Part shown: positions 8,943-17,292 of the stretch, piece by piece
How the letters are laid out: each line of letters starts with the position of its first letter
How positions within the stretch are numbered: the first letter of the stretch is position 1
Origin: Janibacter sp. DB-40
Lineage (GTDB): Bacteria; Actinomycetota; Actinomycetes; Actinomycetales; Dermatophilaceae
Assembly (NCBI RefSeq): GCF_029510815.1
Contig: NZ_CP120360.1
Coordinates: 2,480,001-2,544,000 of the forward strand
DNA: 64,000 nucleotides
Reading direction: 5' to 3'
Translations under genes and position numbers: made by a program
Notes under the pieces: generated by a model
Databases searched by the model: none
What the model saw: only the letters and a program-made list of their open reading frames with translations
Told to the model about the DNA's origin: nothing

Positions 8943-9661
8943 TGCTGGGCCTGCTCGGCCCGCCGGTCGGGACGGCGTCGCTGCTGCTGCTGGCGCGGGG
9001 CGGTGGCCGGCTTCGGCGCGGACGGGACCATCGCGTCGGGACGGCGCAGGTAGAGCGGCTCGACCGGCATGGCCTCGCCCGCCGTGATGCGCTGTGCCGC
9101 GAGCGTGGCCAGGGCACCGGCGTCGACGTCGAGGAGGCCGGTGCCGTGCGGCAGCAGCTCCGGGTAGAGAAGGGGGCCGCGGCCGGCGGTCGGCAGGGCG
9201 CGGACGGCGTCCGGCAGGTCGGCGGGCTTGTCCACGGCGGGGTCGCCCAGCCGCTCGATGGCGCCGTCGGTGCAGCGGTAGCGGGCCCAGTAGACCTCCT
9301 TGCGACGGGCGTCCGTGGCGACGAGCAGCTCGCCCTCGTGGCCGCCGGTCGCTGCCGCACCCGCCAGGGCGTCGAGTGAGCACACACCGTGCACGCTGAT
9401 CCCCCTGGCGTGGGCGAAGGTCCGCGCGGTGACGAGGCCGACGCGAAGTCCGGTGAAGGGGCCGGGGCCGGTTCCGACGGCCACGTGGGTGACCTCCTCG
9501 GCGGCGGTACCGGCGGCCCTCATGACCCCGATGAGCAGCGGCGCGAGGAGCTCGGTGTGCCGGCGCGCATCGACCGTGCTCCGGGAGGCGAGGACCTGCC
9601 CGCCGTCGTGCACCGCCACGGTGATGGCCGAGGTGGCCGTGTCCATCGCGAGGATCCTCAT
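8939..9661 (-). CDS. tsaB: tRNA threonylcarbamoyladenosine biosynthesis protein TsaB
   Basis: This 240-residue scaffold partner of TsaD is needed for t6A37 formation. The start MRILAMDTATSAITVAV and the GTGPGPFTGLRVGLVTARTFAH motif (~63-85) are diagnostic of this ASKHA-fold protein. The C-terminus ends in an unusual Gln/Arg-rich stretch (PRQQQQRRRPDRRAEQAQQ) that looks like lineage-specific tail. The ATG at 9661 overlaps the tsaE stop as ATGA, and its own stop overlaps the rimI start, giving a fully coupled tsaE-tsaB-rimI unit. Confidence 0.95.
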   Translation of the reverse strand: MRILAMDTATSAITVAVHDGGQVLASRSTVDARRHTELLAPLLIGVMRAAGTAAEEVTHVAVGTGPGPFTGLRVGLVTARTFAHARGISVHGVCSLDALAGAAATGGHEGELLVATDARRKEVYWARYRCTDGAIERLGDPAVDKPADLPDAVRALPTAGRGPLLYPELLPHGTGLLDVDAGALATLAAQRITAGEAMPVEPLYLRRPDAMVPSAPKPATAPRQQQQRRRPDRRAEQAQQ

Positions 9662-10143
9662 CGCCTGCTCCCTTCGCCGGGCGCCAGCAGCGCCTCGATC
9701 GCGACGCCGTCCCACCGGGGGCCGACGGCGTGCACGCCCATGGTGCGCTCCTCGGTCGCGGGGTCGGCGACGAGGGTGATCTCGAGGCGGTCCTCGGCCA
9801 GTCCCTCCGCCAGGCCCGCACCCCACTCGACGACCGTCACGGCGTCATCGAGGTCCGCGTCGAGGTCGAGGTCGTCCAGCTCCGCGATGCCGCCGAGTCG
9901 GTAGGCGTCCGCGTGGACCAGCTCGGGCCCCTCGCCGAGCGAGGGGTGGATCCGGGCGATGACGAAGGTCGGTGAGGTGACCGGCCCGCGCACGCCCAGG
10001 CCCTCCCCCAGGCCCCGGGTGAGGGTGGTCTTGCCGGCGCCGAGGCCCCCGGTGAGCACCACGAGGTCGCCCGCGCGCAGCAGACCGGCGAGTCGGCGGC
10101 CGACGTCGACGGTCGCGTCGGCGTCGGGCAGCACCAGCGTCAT
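9658..10143 (-). CDS. tsaE: tRNA threonylcarbamoyladenosine biosynthesis ATPase TsaE
   Basis: This 161-residue P-loop ATPase drives cycling of the TsaBD complex in t6A synthesis. Walker A is GGLGAGKTT (32-40), followed by TRGLGEGLG and the VTSPTFVIAR motif (~55-64) conserved in the family. HADAYRLGG near 80 is also typical. The ATG at 10143 overlaps the stop of the upstream hydrolase gene as ATGA. A short C-terminal extension (LLAPGEGSRR) follows the core. The gene is upstream of its partner tsaB. Confidence 0.95.
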   Translation of the reverse strand: MTLVLPDADATVDVGRRLAGLLRAGDLVVLTGGLGAGKTTLTRGLGEGLGVRGPVTSPTFVIARIHPSLGEGPELVHADAYRLGGIAELDDLDLDADLDDAVTVVEWGAGLAEGLAEDRLEITLVADPATEERTMGVHAVGPRWDGVAIEALLAPGEGSRR

Positions 10144-11309
10144 GCCGTGTCCTCCCGGACGGCTCCCTTCGCCCGCTTCGCGTCCCGCGCGGCGTCCTCG
10201 CCGTGGGGCCGCTCGAGCAGGCCGAAGATCGCATCGGTGACGGCCCCGGGTCGCTCCAGCTGGAGGACGTGGCCGACCCCGGGGACGACGACGAGCTCCG
10301 CGGCCGGCAGCGCCTCCGCGAGCCGGTCACTGTGCGCCGGCGGGGTCAGGACGTCGCGGGACCCGGCGACGATGAGCACGGGTGTCTCCACCAGGGCCGG
10401 CAGCGCGTCGCGGATGTCGAGGGTGTCCAGCTCGGGCAGGAAGGCGCCGATGGCGTCCAGCCGGGTGCCGAAGACCATCGTCGCGACCTGCCGCAGCAGG
10501 TCTCTGGGCATCTCGGTACCGAAGGCGTACTTCTGCACCGCCCAGGACTCGATGCCGCGACCGGCTGCCCGGGCGCCGCCCCACAGGCCGTCGCGGTTGG
10601 AGAGGTTGGCCAGGACGCCCGGACCGATCGCAGCGATGATGCGGTCGAAGCGCTGCCCGAGGCCGAGCTGGACGAGGCTGTCCCCACCGGCACTCGTCGC
10701 GATGAGCGCCGCGCCGACGACCCGGTCGCGGGTGAGCTGCGGGTACCGCCCGGCGAAGCTCATGATCGTCATGCCACCCATGGAGTGGCCGACGAGGACG
10801 AGGTCCCCCTCCGGGCTCGTCGCGTCGATGACGGCCCGCAGGTCCCGGCCGAGCTGGTCGATGACGCAGGAGGCGAGGTCGCCGTGCTCGGAGCGGCCGT
10901 GGTTGCGCTGGTCGTAGCTGACCACGCGGTACCCGGCGTCGACGAGCTCGCGGCGCTGGTGGATCCAGGAGCTGAGATTGAGCACGAAGCCGTGCACGAG
11001 GACGACGGTCGGACGGCCGCTGTCGGCCCACCCCTCCGGCTCGTCGACCTCGACGTGCAGCACGACACCGTCGCTGGCGGGCACCGCGAGGATCTTGTCG
11101 GCCTCGAAGGGGAAGACGTGCACCTTGTCGGGGGCGGTGACGGCGTTCGCTCGCGAGCGGCGCGCCGCCGTGCGACCCGCGAGACCGGCCCCGGCGATCG
11201 CGGCCCCTCCCACGAGCGCGGCGGCGAGCCCGACGCCGGTGGCGGCGGCGTGGCCGGCACGCCTCGTCGTCGGGTCCGTGCCGCCCGGGTCCTTCGCGGT
11301 GCCGGCCAT
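10140..11309 (-). CDS. Alpha/beta-fold hydrolase
   Basis: This 389-residue alpha/beta hydrolase has a probable N-terminal membrane anchor (hydrophobic, Gly/Ala-rich 22-47). The nucleophile elbow is GHSMGG (Ser176). The acid lies in AGSRDVLTPP (~325) and the catalytic His in GVGHVLQLERP (~355). HGFVLNLSSW forms the oxyanion-hole strand. The substrate cannot be named; esterase, lipase or hydrolase of a hydrophobic compound is inference. The gene is locked between alr and tsaE by one-base and four-base overlaps, so it is expressed with them, but the sequence gives no direct link to t6A or D-alanine metabolism. In other actinobacteria a similar hydrolase holds the same place. Confidence 0.88.
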   Translation of the reverse strand: MAGTAKDPGGTDPTTRRAGHAAATGVGLAAALVGGAAIAGAGLAGRTAARRSRANAVTAPDKVHVFPFEADKILAVPASDGVVLHVEVDEPEGWADSGRPTVVLVHGFVLNLSSWIHQRRELVDAGYRVVSYDQRNHGRSEHGDLASCVIDQLGRDLRAVIDATSPEGDLVLVGHSMGGMTIMSFAGRYPQLTRDRVVGAALIATSAGGDSLVQLGLGQRFDRIIAAIGPGVLANLSNRDGLWGGARAAGRGIESWAVQKYAFGTEMPRDLLRQVATMVFGTRLDAIGAFLPELDTLDIRDALPALVETPVLIVAGSRDVLTPPAHSDRLAEALPAAELVVVPGVGHVLQLERPGAVTDAIFGLLERPHGEDAARDAKRAKGAVREDTA

Positions 11310-12517
11310 CAGCGTCCTCCCAGGTATCGGCGCGGGACGCGGGCCCCGAGGCGGGTGACGATCTCGTAGTTGATCGTGTCGATGGCGGCGGCCCAGTCCT
11401 GGGCCGTCGGCTCACCGTCGGCCTCCCGGCCGAAGACGACCACCTCGTCCCCCGCGGCAGCGGTGCTGCCCGGCCCGAGGTCGAGGACGAACTGGTCCAT
11501 GCAGACCCGGCCGGCCACCGTGAACTGCCGCCCGTCGGCCTGCACCGGCCCCACGTTGCCCGCGTGGCGCGGGATGCCGTCCGCGTAGCCGAGCGGGACG
11601 AGACCCAGCCGGGTCTCCCCCTTCGTCGTGTACTGGTGGCCGTAGGAGATGCCCTGCCCGGCCCCTGCGGTCTTGACGTTGATCAGGCGGGCGGTCACCC
11701 GCATCGCCTCGCGCAGCCCGAAGTGGGTCGGGCCGCCGAGGTCGGGAACCGGCGAGAGCCCGTAGATCGAGACCCCGGGTCGCACCATGTCGAACTGCGC
11801 GGACGGGTTGGTCAGCGTCGCCGCGGAGTTGGCCAGGTGGCGGATGCGCGGACGCAGCCCGGCACGCTCCGCGTCGGCGAGGATCGCCACGAAGGTGTCC
11901 TGCTGGGCCCGCACGGTGGGGTGGTCCGGCGCGTCCGCGTACGCGAAGTGGGAGAAGATCCCCTCGACGTCGACGACGCCCTCGGCCTCGAGGCGCGCGG
12001 CCTCGACGAGCATCCAGGCGAGGTCGTCCGCCCAGGCGCCCCCGCGACCCAGGCCGGTGTCGGCCTTGATGTGGACGCGGGCGGTGGTGCCCAGCCCGCG
12101 CGCGGCTGCGGCGATCTCGGCCAGCGCCCAGGGTGCGCCCGCGGAGAGGGTCAGGTCGGCCCGGATCGCTGCGGCCAGGTCGGCCCCGGGCGGGAAGAGC
12201 CAGGTGAGCACGGGTGCGGTCACTCCTGCTGCCCGGGCAGCCATCGCCTCGGACAGCTGGGCGATCGCGAGGTAGGTCGCGCCGCCGGCGAGCGCCGCGT
12301 GGGCGACGGGCACGAGGCCGTGGCCGTAGGCGTCGCCCTTGATCACGGCCATGACGTCCGCGTCACCGGCGAGGCGACCCAGCTGGGCGACGTTGTCGCT
12401 GATGGCGCCGAGGTCGATGTCGGCCCAGGCGGTCAGGCCGTGCGTCGACGCCGTGGGCGGCAGCGTCGCGGAGGAGGCGGTGGTCGGTGACTCGGGGCGG
12501 GGTGCTGTGGTGTCCAT
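11309..12517 (-). CDS. alr: Alanine racemase
   Basis: This 402-residue PLP enzyme interconverts L- and D-alanine to supply peptidoglycan precursors. The PLP lysine lies in VMAVIKGDAYGHG (Lys60). The second catalytic residue, Tyr, is in the GISYGHQY segment (~250), and VRPGVSIYGLSP is conserved. I chose the ATG at 12517 because a -10 box at 12536-12531 leaves only a few bases of leader; the longer frame upstream has no alr homology. It is the first gene of the alr-hydrolase-tsaE-tsaB-rimI-tsaD operon. A proline/threonine-rich N-terminal extension of ~25 residues precedes the domain. Confidence 0.95.
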   Translation of the reverse strand: MDTTAPRPESPTTASSATLPPTASTHGLTAWADIDLGAISDNVAQLGRLAGDADVMAVIKGDAYGHGLVPVAHAALAGGATYLAIAQLSEAMAARAAGVTAPVLTWLFPPGADLAAAIRADLTLSAGAPWALAEIAAAARGLGTTARVHIKADTGLGRGGAWADDLAWMLVEAARLEAEGVVDVEGIFSHFAYADAPDHPTVRAQQDTFVAILADAERAGLRPRIRHLANSAATLTNPSAQFDMVRPGVSIYGLSPVPDLGGPTHFGLREAMRVTARLINVKTAGAGQGISYGHQYTTKGETRLGLVPLGYADGIPRHAGNVGPVQADGRQFTVAGRVCMDQFVLDLGPGSTAAAGDEVVVFGREADGEPTAQDWAAAIDTINYEIVTRLGARVPRRYLGGR

Positions 12518-12530
12518 GGGTATCCGCACG

Positions 12531-12536
12531 AGTGTA
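12531..12536 (-). promoter_or_regulatory. alr operon -10 element
   Basis: TACACT on the minus strand stands 13 bases before the alr ATG, so the 5' leader would be only about six bases. The promoter lies in the 48-bp gap to the divergent aldo/keto reductase gene. Confidence 0.45.
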
Positions 12537-12565
12537 TGCCTGCCGCGACAGTGCACCATGGGGGT

Positions 12566-13609
12566 ATGACCTACCACGTGGACGACTACCAGGCCGACCC
12601 GGCCCGCTACGACGACGTCGAGTACCGGCGCTGCGGCCGCTCCGGGCTGCAGCTGCCGCCGATCTCGCTGGGCCTGTGGCACAACTTCGGCGACCACGAG
12701 CCGCTGGCGACCCAGCGGGCGGTGCTGCGCCGGGCCTTCGACCTGGGCGTGACCCACTTCGACCTGGCGAACAACTACGGACCTCCCTACGGCAGCGCCG
12801 AGCGCAACTTCGGCACCGTGCTCTCCGAGGACCTGCGCCGGTACCGGGACGAGCTGGTCATCTCCACCAAGGCCGGCTGGGACATGTGGCCGGGGCCGTA
12901 CGGCCAGATCGGCGGATCACGCAAGTACCTGCTCGCCTCGCTCGACCAGTCCCTGCAGCGGATGGGTCTGGACTACGTGGACATCTTCTACAGCCACCGT
13001 TTCGACCCGGACACCCCGCTCGAGGAGACGATGGGGGCGCTGGACTCCGCGGTGCGTCAGGGCAAGGCGCTCTACGTGGGCATCTCCTCCTACGGGCCGG
13101 AGCGCACGCGGGAGGCCTACGCGATCCTGCGCGAGATGGGCACCCCGCTGCTGATCCACCAGCCCTCCTACTCGATGCTCAACCGCTGGGTCGAGGACGA
13201 GCTGCTCGACACGATCGAGGATCTCGGCGTGGGCGCGATCGCCTTCTCCCCCCTGGCCCAGGGGCTGCTGACCGACAAGTACCTCGGCGGGATCCCCGAG
13301 GACTCCCGCGCCGGTCGCGAGGGCACCGGTATCGCGGGACAGCTGACCGAGGACAACCTCGCGCACATCCGCGCGCTCAACGACATCGCCGGCGAGCGCG
13401 GGCAGACCCTCGCCCAGATGGCACTGGCGTGGGCGCTGCGCGACCGGCGCATCACCTCCGTGCTGGTCGGGGCACGCACCGTCGCCCAGCTGGAGAACAG
13501 CCTCGGCGCGCTGGACTCGGCCGGCTTCACCGACGAGGAGCTGGCCCGGATCGACGAGCACGCCGTCGAGGGCGGCATCAACTGGTGGGCGGAGTCGGCG
13601 CAGGGCTGA
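12566..13609 (+). CDS. Aldo/keto reductase (YghZ/Gpr-like)
   Basis: This 347-residue NADPH-dependent aldo/keto reductase is related to the L-glyceraldehyde-3-phosphate reductase (YghZ/Gpr) group that detoxifies reactive aldehydes. The tetrad is visible: Asp66 and Tyr71 in FDLANNYGPPYG, Lys102 in ISTKAGW and His144 in FYSHRFDPDTPLEE. The C-terminal cofactor segment VLVGARTVAQLENSLGAL is present. The start MTYHVDDYQADPARYDD matches this subgroup, so I use the ATG at 12566 rather than the upstream in-frame ATG at 12536, which would overlap the alr promoter. It is divergent from alr. Confidence 0.9.
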   Translation: MTYHVDDYQADPARYDDVEYRRCGRSGLQLPPISLGLWHNFGDHEPLATQRAVLRRAFDLGVTHFDLANNYGPPYGSAERNFGTVLSEDLRRYRDELVISTKAGWDMWPGPYGQIGGSRKYLLASLDQSLQRMGLDYVDIFYSHRFDPDTPLEETMGALDSAVRQGKALYVGISSYGPERTREAYAILREMGTPLLIHQPSYSMLNRWVEDELLDTIEDLGVGAIAFSPLAQGLLTDKYLGGIPEDSRAGREGTGIAGQLTEDNLAHIRALNDIAGERGQTLAQMALAWALRDRRITSVLVGARTVAQLENSLGALDSAGFTDEELARIDEHAVEGGINWWAESAQG

Positions 13610-13633
13610 GGGCGAGGAGTGGTCCCACCTCGC

Positions 13634-13639
13634 TACTCT
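13634..13639 (+). promoter_or_regulatory. -10 element for lipoprotein/OmpA-like pair
   Basis: TACTCT is followed about 30 bases later by ATG 13670, with the ribosome site GGGAGGA (13656-13662) between. No clear -35 is visible. Confidence 0.4.
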
Positions 13640-13669
13640 TCTCCCGACACCACCGGGAGGACACAGGGC

Positions 13670-14293
13670 ATGGGGAAGACCACTCGCATGATGCTGGCCG
13701 CGCTCACCGTTGCCACGATGCTCACCGCCTGCGCCGGCAACGAGGACGAAGGGGGCGGGGAGTCAGCGTCGTCGACGTCGAGCACGTCGGCCGAGGCCTC
13801 GCCGGCCGACTCCTCGCCGGGCGACTCCGAGACGAGTACCGAGCTCGATGCGGCCGCCAAGCAGGCCGGTGTCGACCCGACCGACCCACCGGAGCCGATC
13901 GCCAGCGTCACGATGCCGGGGGCGGGCGGCGGCGCGAACAACGCGCCCACCGAGATCACCCTGGATCTGCTCTCGTTGCGACGCGACGGCGACCTGCTCG
14001 TGCTCAACCTCGGCTTCACGCCGAAGAAGGGCGAGCCCACGAGCTACTACGGGTGGACCACCACCCGATGGGCACCCCAGATCATCGATACGACGAACCT
14101 CACGGTCCACGACGTCGTCGACTCCGAGTCCGGTTCCGTCTCGACCGGGACCGGACCACTGGGCACCAAGGTCGGCGGCGGCCAGACCCTCCACCTCTAC
14201 GCCGTCTTCGCAGCGCCCCCGCAGGACGTGGAGACCGTGACGGTCAAGCCGGCGGACGGGGCCCCGGCCTTCACCGGGGTGACCATCCAGTGA
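13670..14293 (+). CDS. Conserved secreted lipoprotein, unknown function
   Basis: This 207-residue lipoprotein has the signal MGKTTRMMLAALTVATMLTAC, with the lipobox Cys near residue 21, followed by an acidic Ser-rich linker (GNEDEGGGESASSTSS). The folded part (~65-207) is predicted beta-rich: ITLDLLSLRRDGDLLVLNLGF and HLYAVFAAPPQDVETVTVKP look like an immunoglobulin-like or DUF4352-type domain. I do not recognise a named family. I chose the ATG at 13670 from the SD GGGAGGA. Its stop overlaps the start of the OmpA-like gene (GTGA), so the two are co-translated and probably act together at the cell surface. Confidence 0.8.
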   Translation: MGKTTRMMLAALTVATMLTACAGNEDEGGGESASSTSSTSAEASPADSSPGDSETSTELDAAAKQAGVDPTDPPEPIASVTMPGAGGGANNAPTEITLDLLSLRRDGDLLVLNLGFTPKKGEPTSYYGWTTTRWAPQIIDTTNLTVHDVVDSESGSVSTGTGPLGTKVGGGQTLHLYAVFAAPPQDVETVTVKPADGAPAFTGVTIQ

Positions 14294-14838
14294 GCCGGCG
14301 GTCGCGGGCGACCACCGGGACCCTCGCCGCCCTGCTCGTCCTGCCCCTGGCCGCCGTCCCGGCGCACGGCGACGGGGTCGACGACCTGCCGGAGATCACG
14401 CCCGCCCAGCTGGCGGCCTCGGTGCACGACCTCCAGCCGAACACCAGCGACATCCGGTCGCAGATCACCCCGCTCGAGCGGAAGGTCTCCTCGGAGGCGA
14501 TCGCCCTCAACAGCGACGTCCTCTTCGCCTTCGACGAGGCGAGGATCAGCTCCCGTGCGCAGCGGGCCATCGGTGACGTGGTCGAGGAGATCCCGCAGGG
14601 CGCGTCGGTGACGATCACCGGCTACACCGATGACGTCGGCGAGGAGGACTACAACCAACGGCTGTCGACCGAGCGGGCCCGGGCCGTGGAGGAGGCCGTG
14701 ACCAGGGCCCGCCCCGACCTGGACACCACCGCACGAGGACGAGGCAGCGCCGATCCCGTCGAGCCCAACAGCACGGGCGGGGAGGACAACCCCCGCGGCC
14801 GCGCCAAGAACAGACGCGTCGAGATCAGGTACGGGTGA
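14290..14838 (+). CDS. OmpA-family C-terminal domain protein (peptidoglycan-associated)
   Basis: This 182-residue exported protein has an N-terminal signal (SRRSRATTGTLAALLVLPLAAVPAHG) and an OmpA-like C-terminal domain (~75-182). The core motif VTITGYTDDVGEEDYNQRLS and the later RAKNRRVEIRYG carry the Asp and Arg residues that bind the diaminopimelate of peptidoglycan in the family. The GTG at 14290 overlaps the stop of the preceding lipoprotein. In Gram-positive actinobacteria such domains anchor envelope proteins to the wall (compare the mycobacterial ArfA domain). The lipoprotein partner could be its membrane tether; that is inference. Confidence 0.85.
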   Translation: MSRRSRATTGTLAALLVLPLAAVPAHGDGVDDLPEITPAQLAASVHDLQPNTSDIRSQITPLERKVSSEAIALNSDVLFAFDEARISSRAQRAIGDVVEEIPQGASVTITGYTDDVGEEDYNQRLSTERARAVEEAVTRARPDLDTTARGRGSADPVEPNSTGGEDNPRGRAKNRRVEIRYG

Positions 14839-14849
14839 CCCGACGGCGC

Positions 14850-14855
14850 TAGCCT
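14850..14855 (+). promoter_or_regulatory. -10 element, leaderless start of ACT gene
   Basis: TAGCCT is spaced exactly seven bases from ATG 14863 with no Shine-Dalgarno sequence, the leaderless layout seen repeatedly in this window. Confidence 0.6.
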
Positions 14856-14862
14856 GACAGGC

Positions 14863-15423
14863 ATGCGCACCGTCGTCGTCAGCCTCATCGCCGCCGATCG
14901 CCCCGGACTGGTCACCGAGCTCGCGGCCGTCGTCGCCGAGCAGGGCGGCAACTGGCTGGAGAGCCAGATGGGCCGGCTGGGCGGCACCTTCGCCGGGGCT
15001 GTCCTGGTCGAGCTCGAGGACGAGCGGGTCGAGGACCTGTCGGCCGCCGTGCGCGACCTGCGCGATGTCGACGTCGTCGAGGTGACGGCGGCGACCACCG
15101 CCGCGACCGCGGACCCGGGTGACGCCCCGGTCCGCGTGGTCGCCATCGGCCAGGACCAGCCCGGCATCGTGCGCGAGGTGACCCGGGCGCTCGCCGACCG
15201 GGGGCTGGGCATCCGGGAGTTCCACTCCTCCACGAGCGATGCCCCGATGAGCGGCGAGCGGCTCTTCGAGGCGACGGCGGTCGTGGGGGCGGCCGAGGAC
15301 GCCGACCTCACCGATCTGCGCACCGCGCTGGACGAGGTCTCGGAGCAGCTGCGGCTGGACATCCAGATCGACGACGGCGAGGAGGACAACCCGGCCTGGG
15401 GCGAGGTCCCCGAGCTGGGCTAG
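14863..15423 (+). CDS. ACT-domain protein (GcvR-like)
   Basis: This 186-residue protein has two ACT domains: VVVSLIAADRPGLVTELAAVV (~4-25) and VRVVAIGQDQPGIVREVTRAL (~87-107). The DRPG and DQPG turns are the usual amino-acid-binding loops. GcvR-type proteins regulate the glycine cleavage system in Gammaproteobacteria; in actinobacteria the role is not known, so only an amino-acid-sensing function is supported. Translation probably starts at ATG 14863 on a leaderless message. The acidic tail (DDGEEDNPAWGEVPELG) follows the second domain. It is convergent with the NAD(P)HX repair gene, with only five bases between. Confidence 0.85.
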   Translation: MRTVVVSLIAADRPGLVTELAAVVAEQGGNWLESQMGRLGGTFAGAVLVELEDERVEDLSAAVRDLRDVDVVEVTAATTAATADPGDAPVRVVAIGQDQPGIVREVTRALADRGLGIREFHSSTSDAPMSGERLFEATAVVGAAEDADLTDLRTALDEVSEQLRLDIQIDDGEEDNPAWGEVPELG

Positions 15424-15428
15424 TCGGC

Positions 15429-16895
15429 CTACCGCAGCAGGGCCGCGACCGTCGGCCCGATCGCGTGCGCGACGGCCAGCGCCCGCACCGGGCCCCCGGG
15501 GTTGGCGTGCTCCGCGGCCCGTCCGTGCACGAGCACACCGAGTGACGCGGCCCTCGTCGGGTCGAGGCCGGCGGCGAGCAGCGTCCCCACGAGCCCCGCG
15601 AGGACGTCCCCCGACCCGGCCGTGGCGAGCCACGCGGGCGCGTCGTCGTGCACGTGCACCGGCCCCTCGGCGTCGACGACGTGGGTGACCGCACCCTTGA
15701 GCAGGACGGTCGCGCCGGTGAGCCGGGCGAGCAGCCTGGCGTGCTCGAGCGGGTCGGCCTCGACCTCGGCCCGGGTCAGGGCGGTCGTGCGGCCGCGCAG
15801 TCGGGTCAGCGCGCGGGCGCATTCCCCCGCGTGCGGCGTCAGGAGGGTCGGCGCCCCGCGGGGCCCGTCGAGGAGGTCGAGGCCGCCCGCGTCGAGGACG
15901 ACCGGCAGGTCGGAGGCGAGGGCCGCACGCGCGGCGGCCAGCTGCTCCGCCGCCCCTTCGCCGGTGGCCTCCGGGTCCAGACCGGAGCCGATGCACCAGG
16001 CCTGCACCCTCCCTTCGCCCGGGACCGCCTCGGGGACCGCCTGTCGGACGAGGTCGGTCGGCGCCTGCGGGCCGACGTAGCGAACCATCCCGGTCCCCGC
16101 CGTCACCGCCGCGGTGCTCGCGAGCACCGCGGCCCCCGTGTACCGCGCGCCTCCGGCGATGAGACCGAGCACGCCGCGGGAGTACTTGTCGTCCTCTGCG
16201 GACGGGACGGGCCAGAGGGCGGGCACGTCGTCCGGGGTCAGCCGGACGACGATCGGGGTGGCGTCCTCGAGGTCCAGGCCGATGTCCAGGACGGTGAGGA
16301 TCCCGCAGGTCGGCTCGGTCGACGGCATCAGGTGGACGGCCTTGGGCGCCCCGAAGGTCACCGTCTCGTCCGCGAAGACCGCGTCCGCGACGACCGGCCC
16401 ACCGTCGACGGGCTGCCCGCTCGGGGTGTCGACGGCGATCACCCAGGTGCGGTCCGGGATCGCGTCCACCCACGGCCGGGCGAAGGGGGGAAGTCCCGGC
16501 CGTCCGCCGATGCCGGTGATGCCGTCGAGGACCACCTCGGCCCGCGCGATCGCGGTGAGCGCCTCGGCACCGTCCCCGGTGAGGACGCGGGCGCCCCGGG
16601 AGCGGGCCCGCTCGGCGGCCGCCGACACCGTGGGTGAGGACTCGGGGTCCACGCACACGGCGGTGGCATCGAAGCCGCGTCGGGCCAGGCGGGCGATCGC
16701 GTAGAGGGTGTCGGCACCGTTGTTGCCCGGGCCGACCAGACCCGTGACCCGACGGAAGCCGCGGTCGCGCATGCGGCCGCTCGTCAGCCGGGCGAGGCCC
16801 CTGGCGGCCCGGCCCATCAGCTCCCCGCTCTCGAGGAGCTCGGGAAGGGCATCCTCGGCCCGGCGGATCGTCTCGACTGAGTACCCGGTGATCAC
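15429..16895 (-). CDS. nnr: Bifunctional NAD(P)HX epimerase/dehydratase
   Basis: This 488-residue repair enzyme restores hydrated NADH/NADPH. The N-terminal YjeF_N epimerase domain (1-~210) has GLVGPGNNGADTLYAIARL (~51-69) and AVDTPSGQPVDGG. The C-terminal ADP/ATP-dependent dehydratase domain (~225-488) has TPHAGECARAL, LLKGAVTHVVD and the nucleotide site ATAGSGDVLAGLVGTLL. The GTG at 16895 is seven bases after a TACGGT -10 box with no ribosome site, so a leaderless start is likely. Both domains are complete. It lies downstream of acpS with 27 bp between. Confidence 0.95.
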   Translation of the reverse strand: MITGYSVETIRRAEDALPELLESGELMGRAARGLARLTSGRMRDRGFRRVTGLVGPGNNGADTLYAIARLARRGFDATAVCVDPESSPTVSAAAERARSRGARVLTGDGAEALTAIARAEVVLDGITGIGGRPGLPPFARPWVDAIPDRTWVIAVDTPSGQPVDGGPVVADAVFADETVTFGAPKAVHLMPSTEPTCGILTVLDIGLDLEDATPIVVRLTPDDVPALWPVPSAEDDKYSRGVLGLIAGGARYTGAAVLASTAAVTAGTGMVRYVGPQAPTDLVRQAVPEAVPGEGRVQAWCIGSGLDPEATGEGAAEQLAAARAALASDLPVVLDAGGLDLLDGPRGAPTLLTPHAGECARALTRLRGRTTALTRAEVEADPLEHARLLARLTGATVLLKGAVTHVVDAEGPVHVHDDAPAWLATAGSGDVLAGLVGTLLAAGLDPTRAASLGVLVHGRAAEHANPGGPVRALAVAHAIGPTVAALLR

Positions 16896-16902
16896 GTCAG
16901 TG

Positions 16903-16908
16903 ACCGTA
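16903..16908 (-). promoter_or_regulatory. -10 element, leaderless start of nnr
   Basis: TACGGT on the minus strand is exactly seven bases before the GTG at 16895. Confidence 0.55.
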
Positions 16909-16922
16909 CTCCCCCACGGACG

Positions 16923-17276
16923 TCAGGCGGACTCGGCGATGACGATCGCGGTGGCGATGCCGCCGTCGTGACTGAGGGAGATGTGCAGGCGGGTGACGCC
17001 GAGCAGCTCGGCGCGGGCCGCGACCGCGCCGGTGACCACGAGGACCGGCTCGCCGTGCTCCCCCTTCGTCACCTCCGCCTCCTGCCACGGCAGGTCGCCG
17101 GGTGTGCACAGCGCCTTGCCGGTGGCCTCCTTGGCGGCGAACCGTGCCGCGAGGGAGCGCAGCGGCAGGTCGCGCTCCCGCTCGGTGAAGACCCGCTCGC
17201 GCAGGCCCGGCGTCCGCTCGAGACGGGCGCCGAGACGCACCATGTCGACGACGTCGATCCCCACCCCGACGATCAC
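16923..17276 (-). CDS. acpS: Holo-[acyl-carrier-protein] synthase
   Basis: This 117-residue enzyme attaches the 4'-phosphopantetheine arm of CoA to acyl carrier protein. The magnesium and CoA ligands are visible as GIDVVDMVR (Asp8) and FAAKEATGKAL (Glu50). HISLSHDGGIATAIVI is the conserved C-terminal signature. The GTG at 17276 has GGGAG five bases upstream. The gene starts 16 bases after glmS, so it is probably co-transcribed with it. CoaA, the first enzyme of CoA synthesis, is encoded just beyond glmS on the other strand, a loose pathway link. Confidence 0.95.
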   Translation of the reverse strand: MIVGVGIDVVDMVRLGARLERTPGLRERVFTERERDLPLRSLAARFAAKEATGKALCTPGDLPWQEAEVTKGEHGEPVLVVTGAVAARAELLGVTRLHISLSHDGGIATAIVIAESA

Positions 17277-17292
17277 GGCGCTCCCCCGACCT

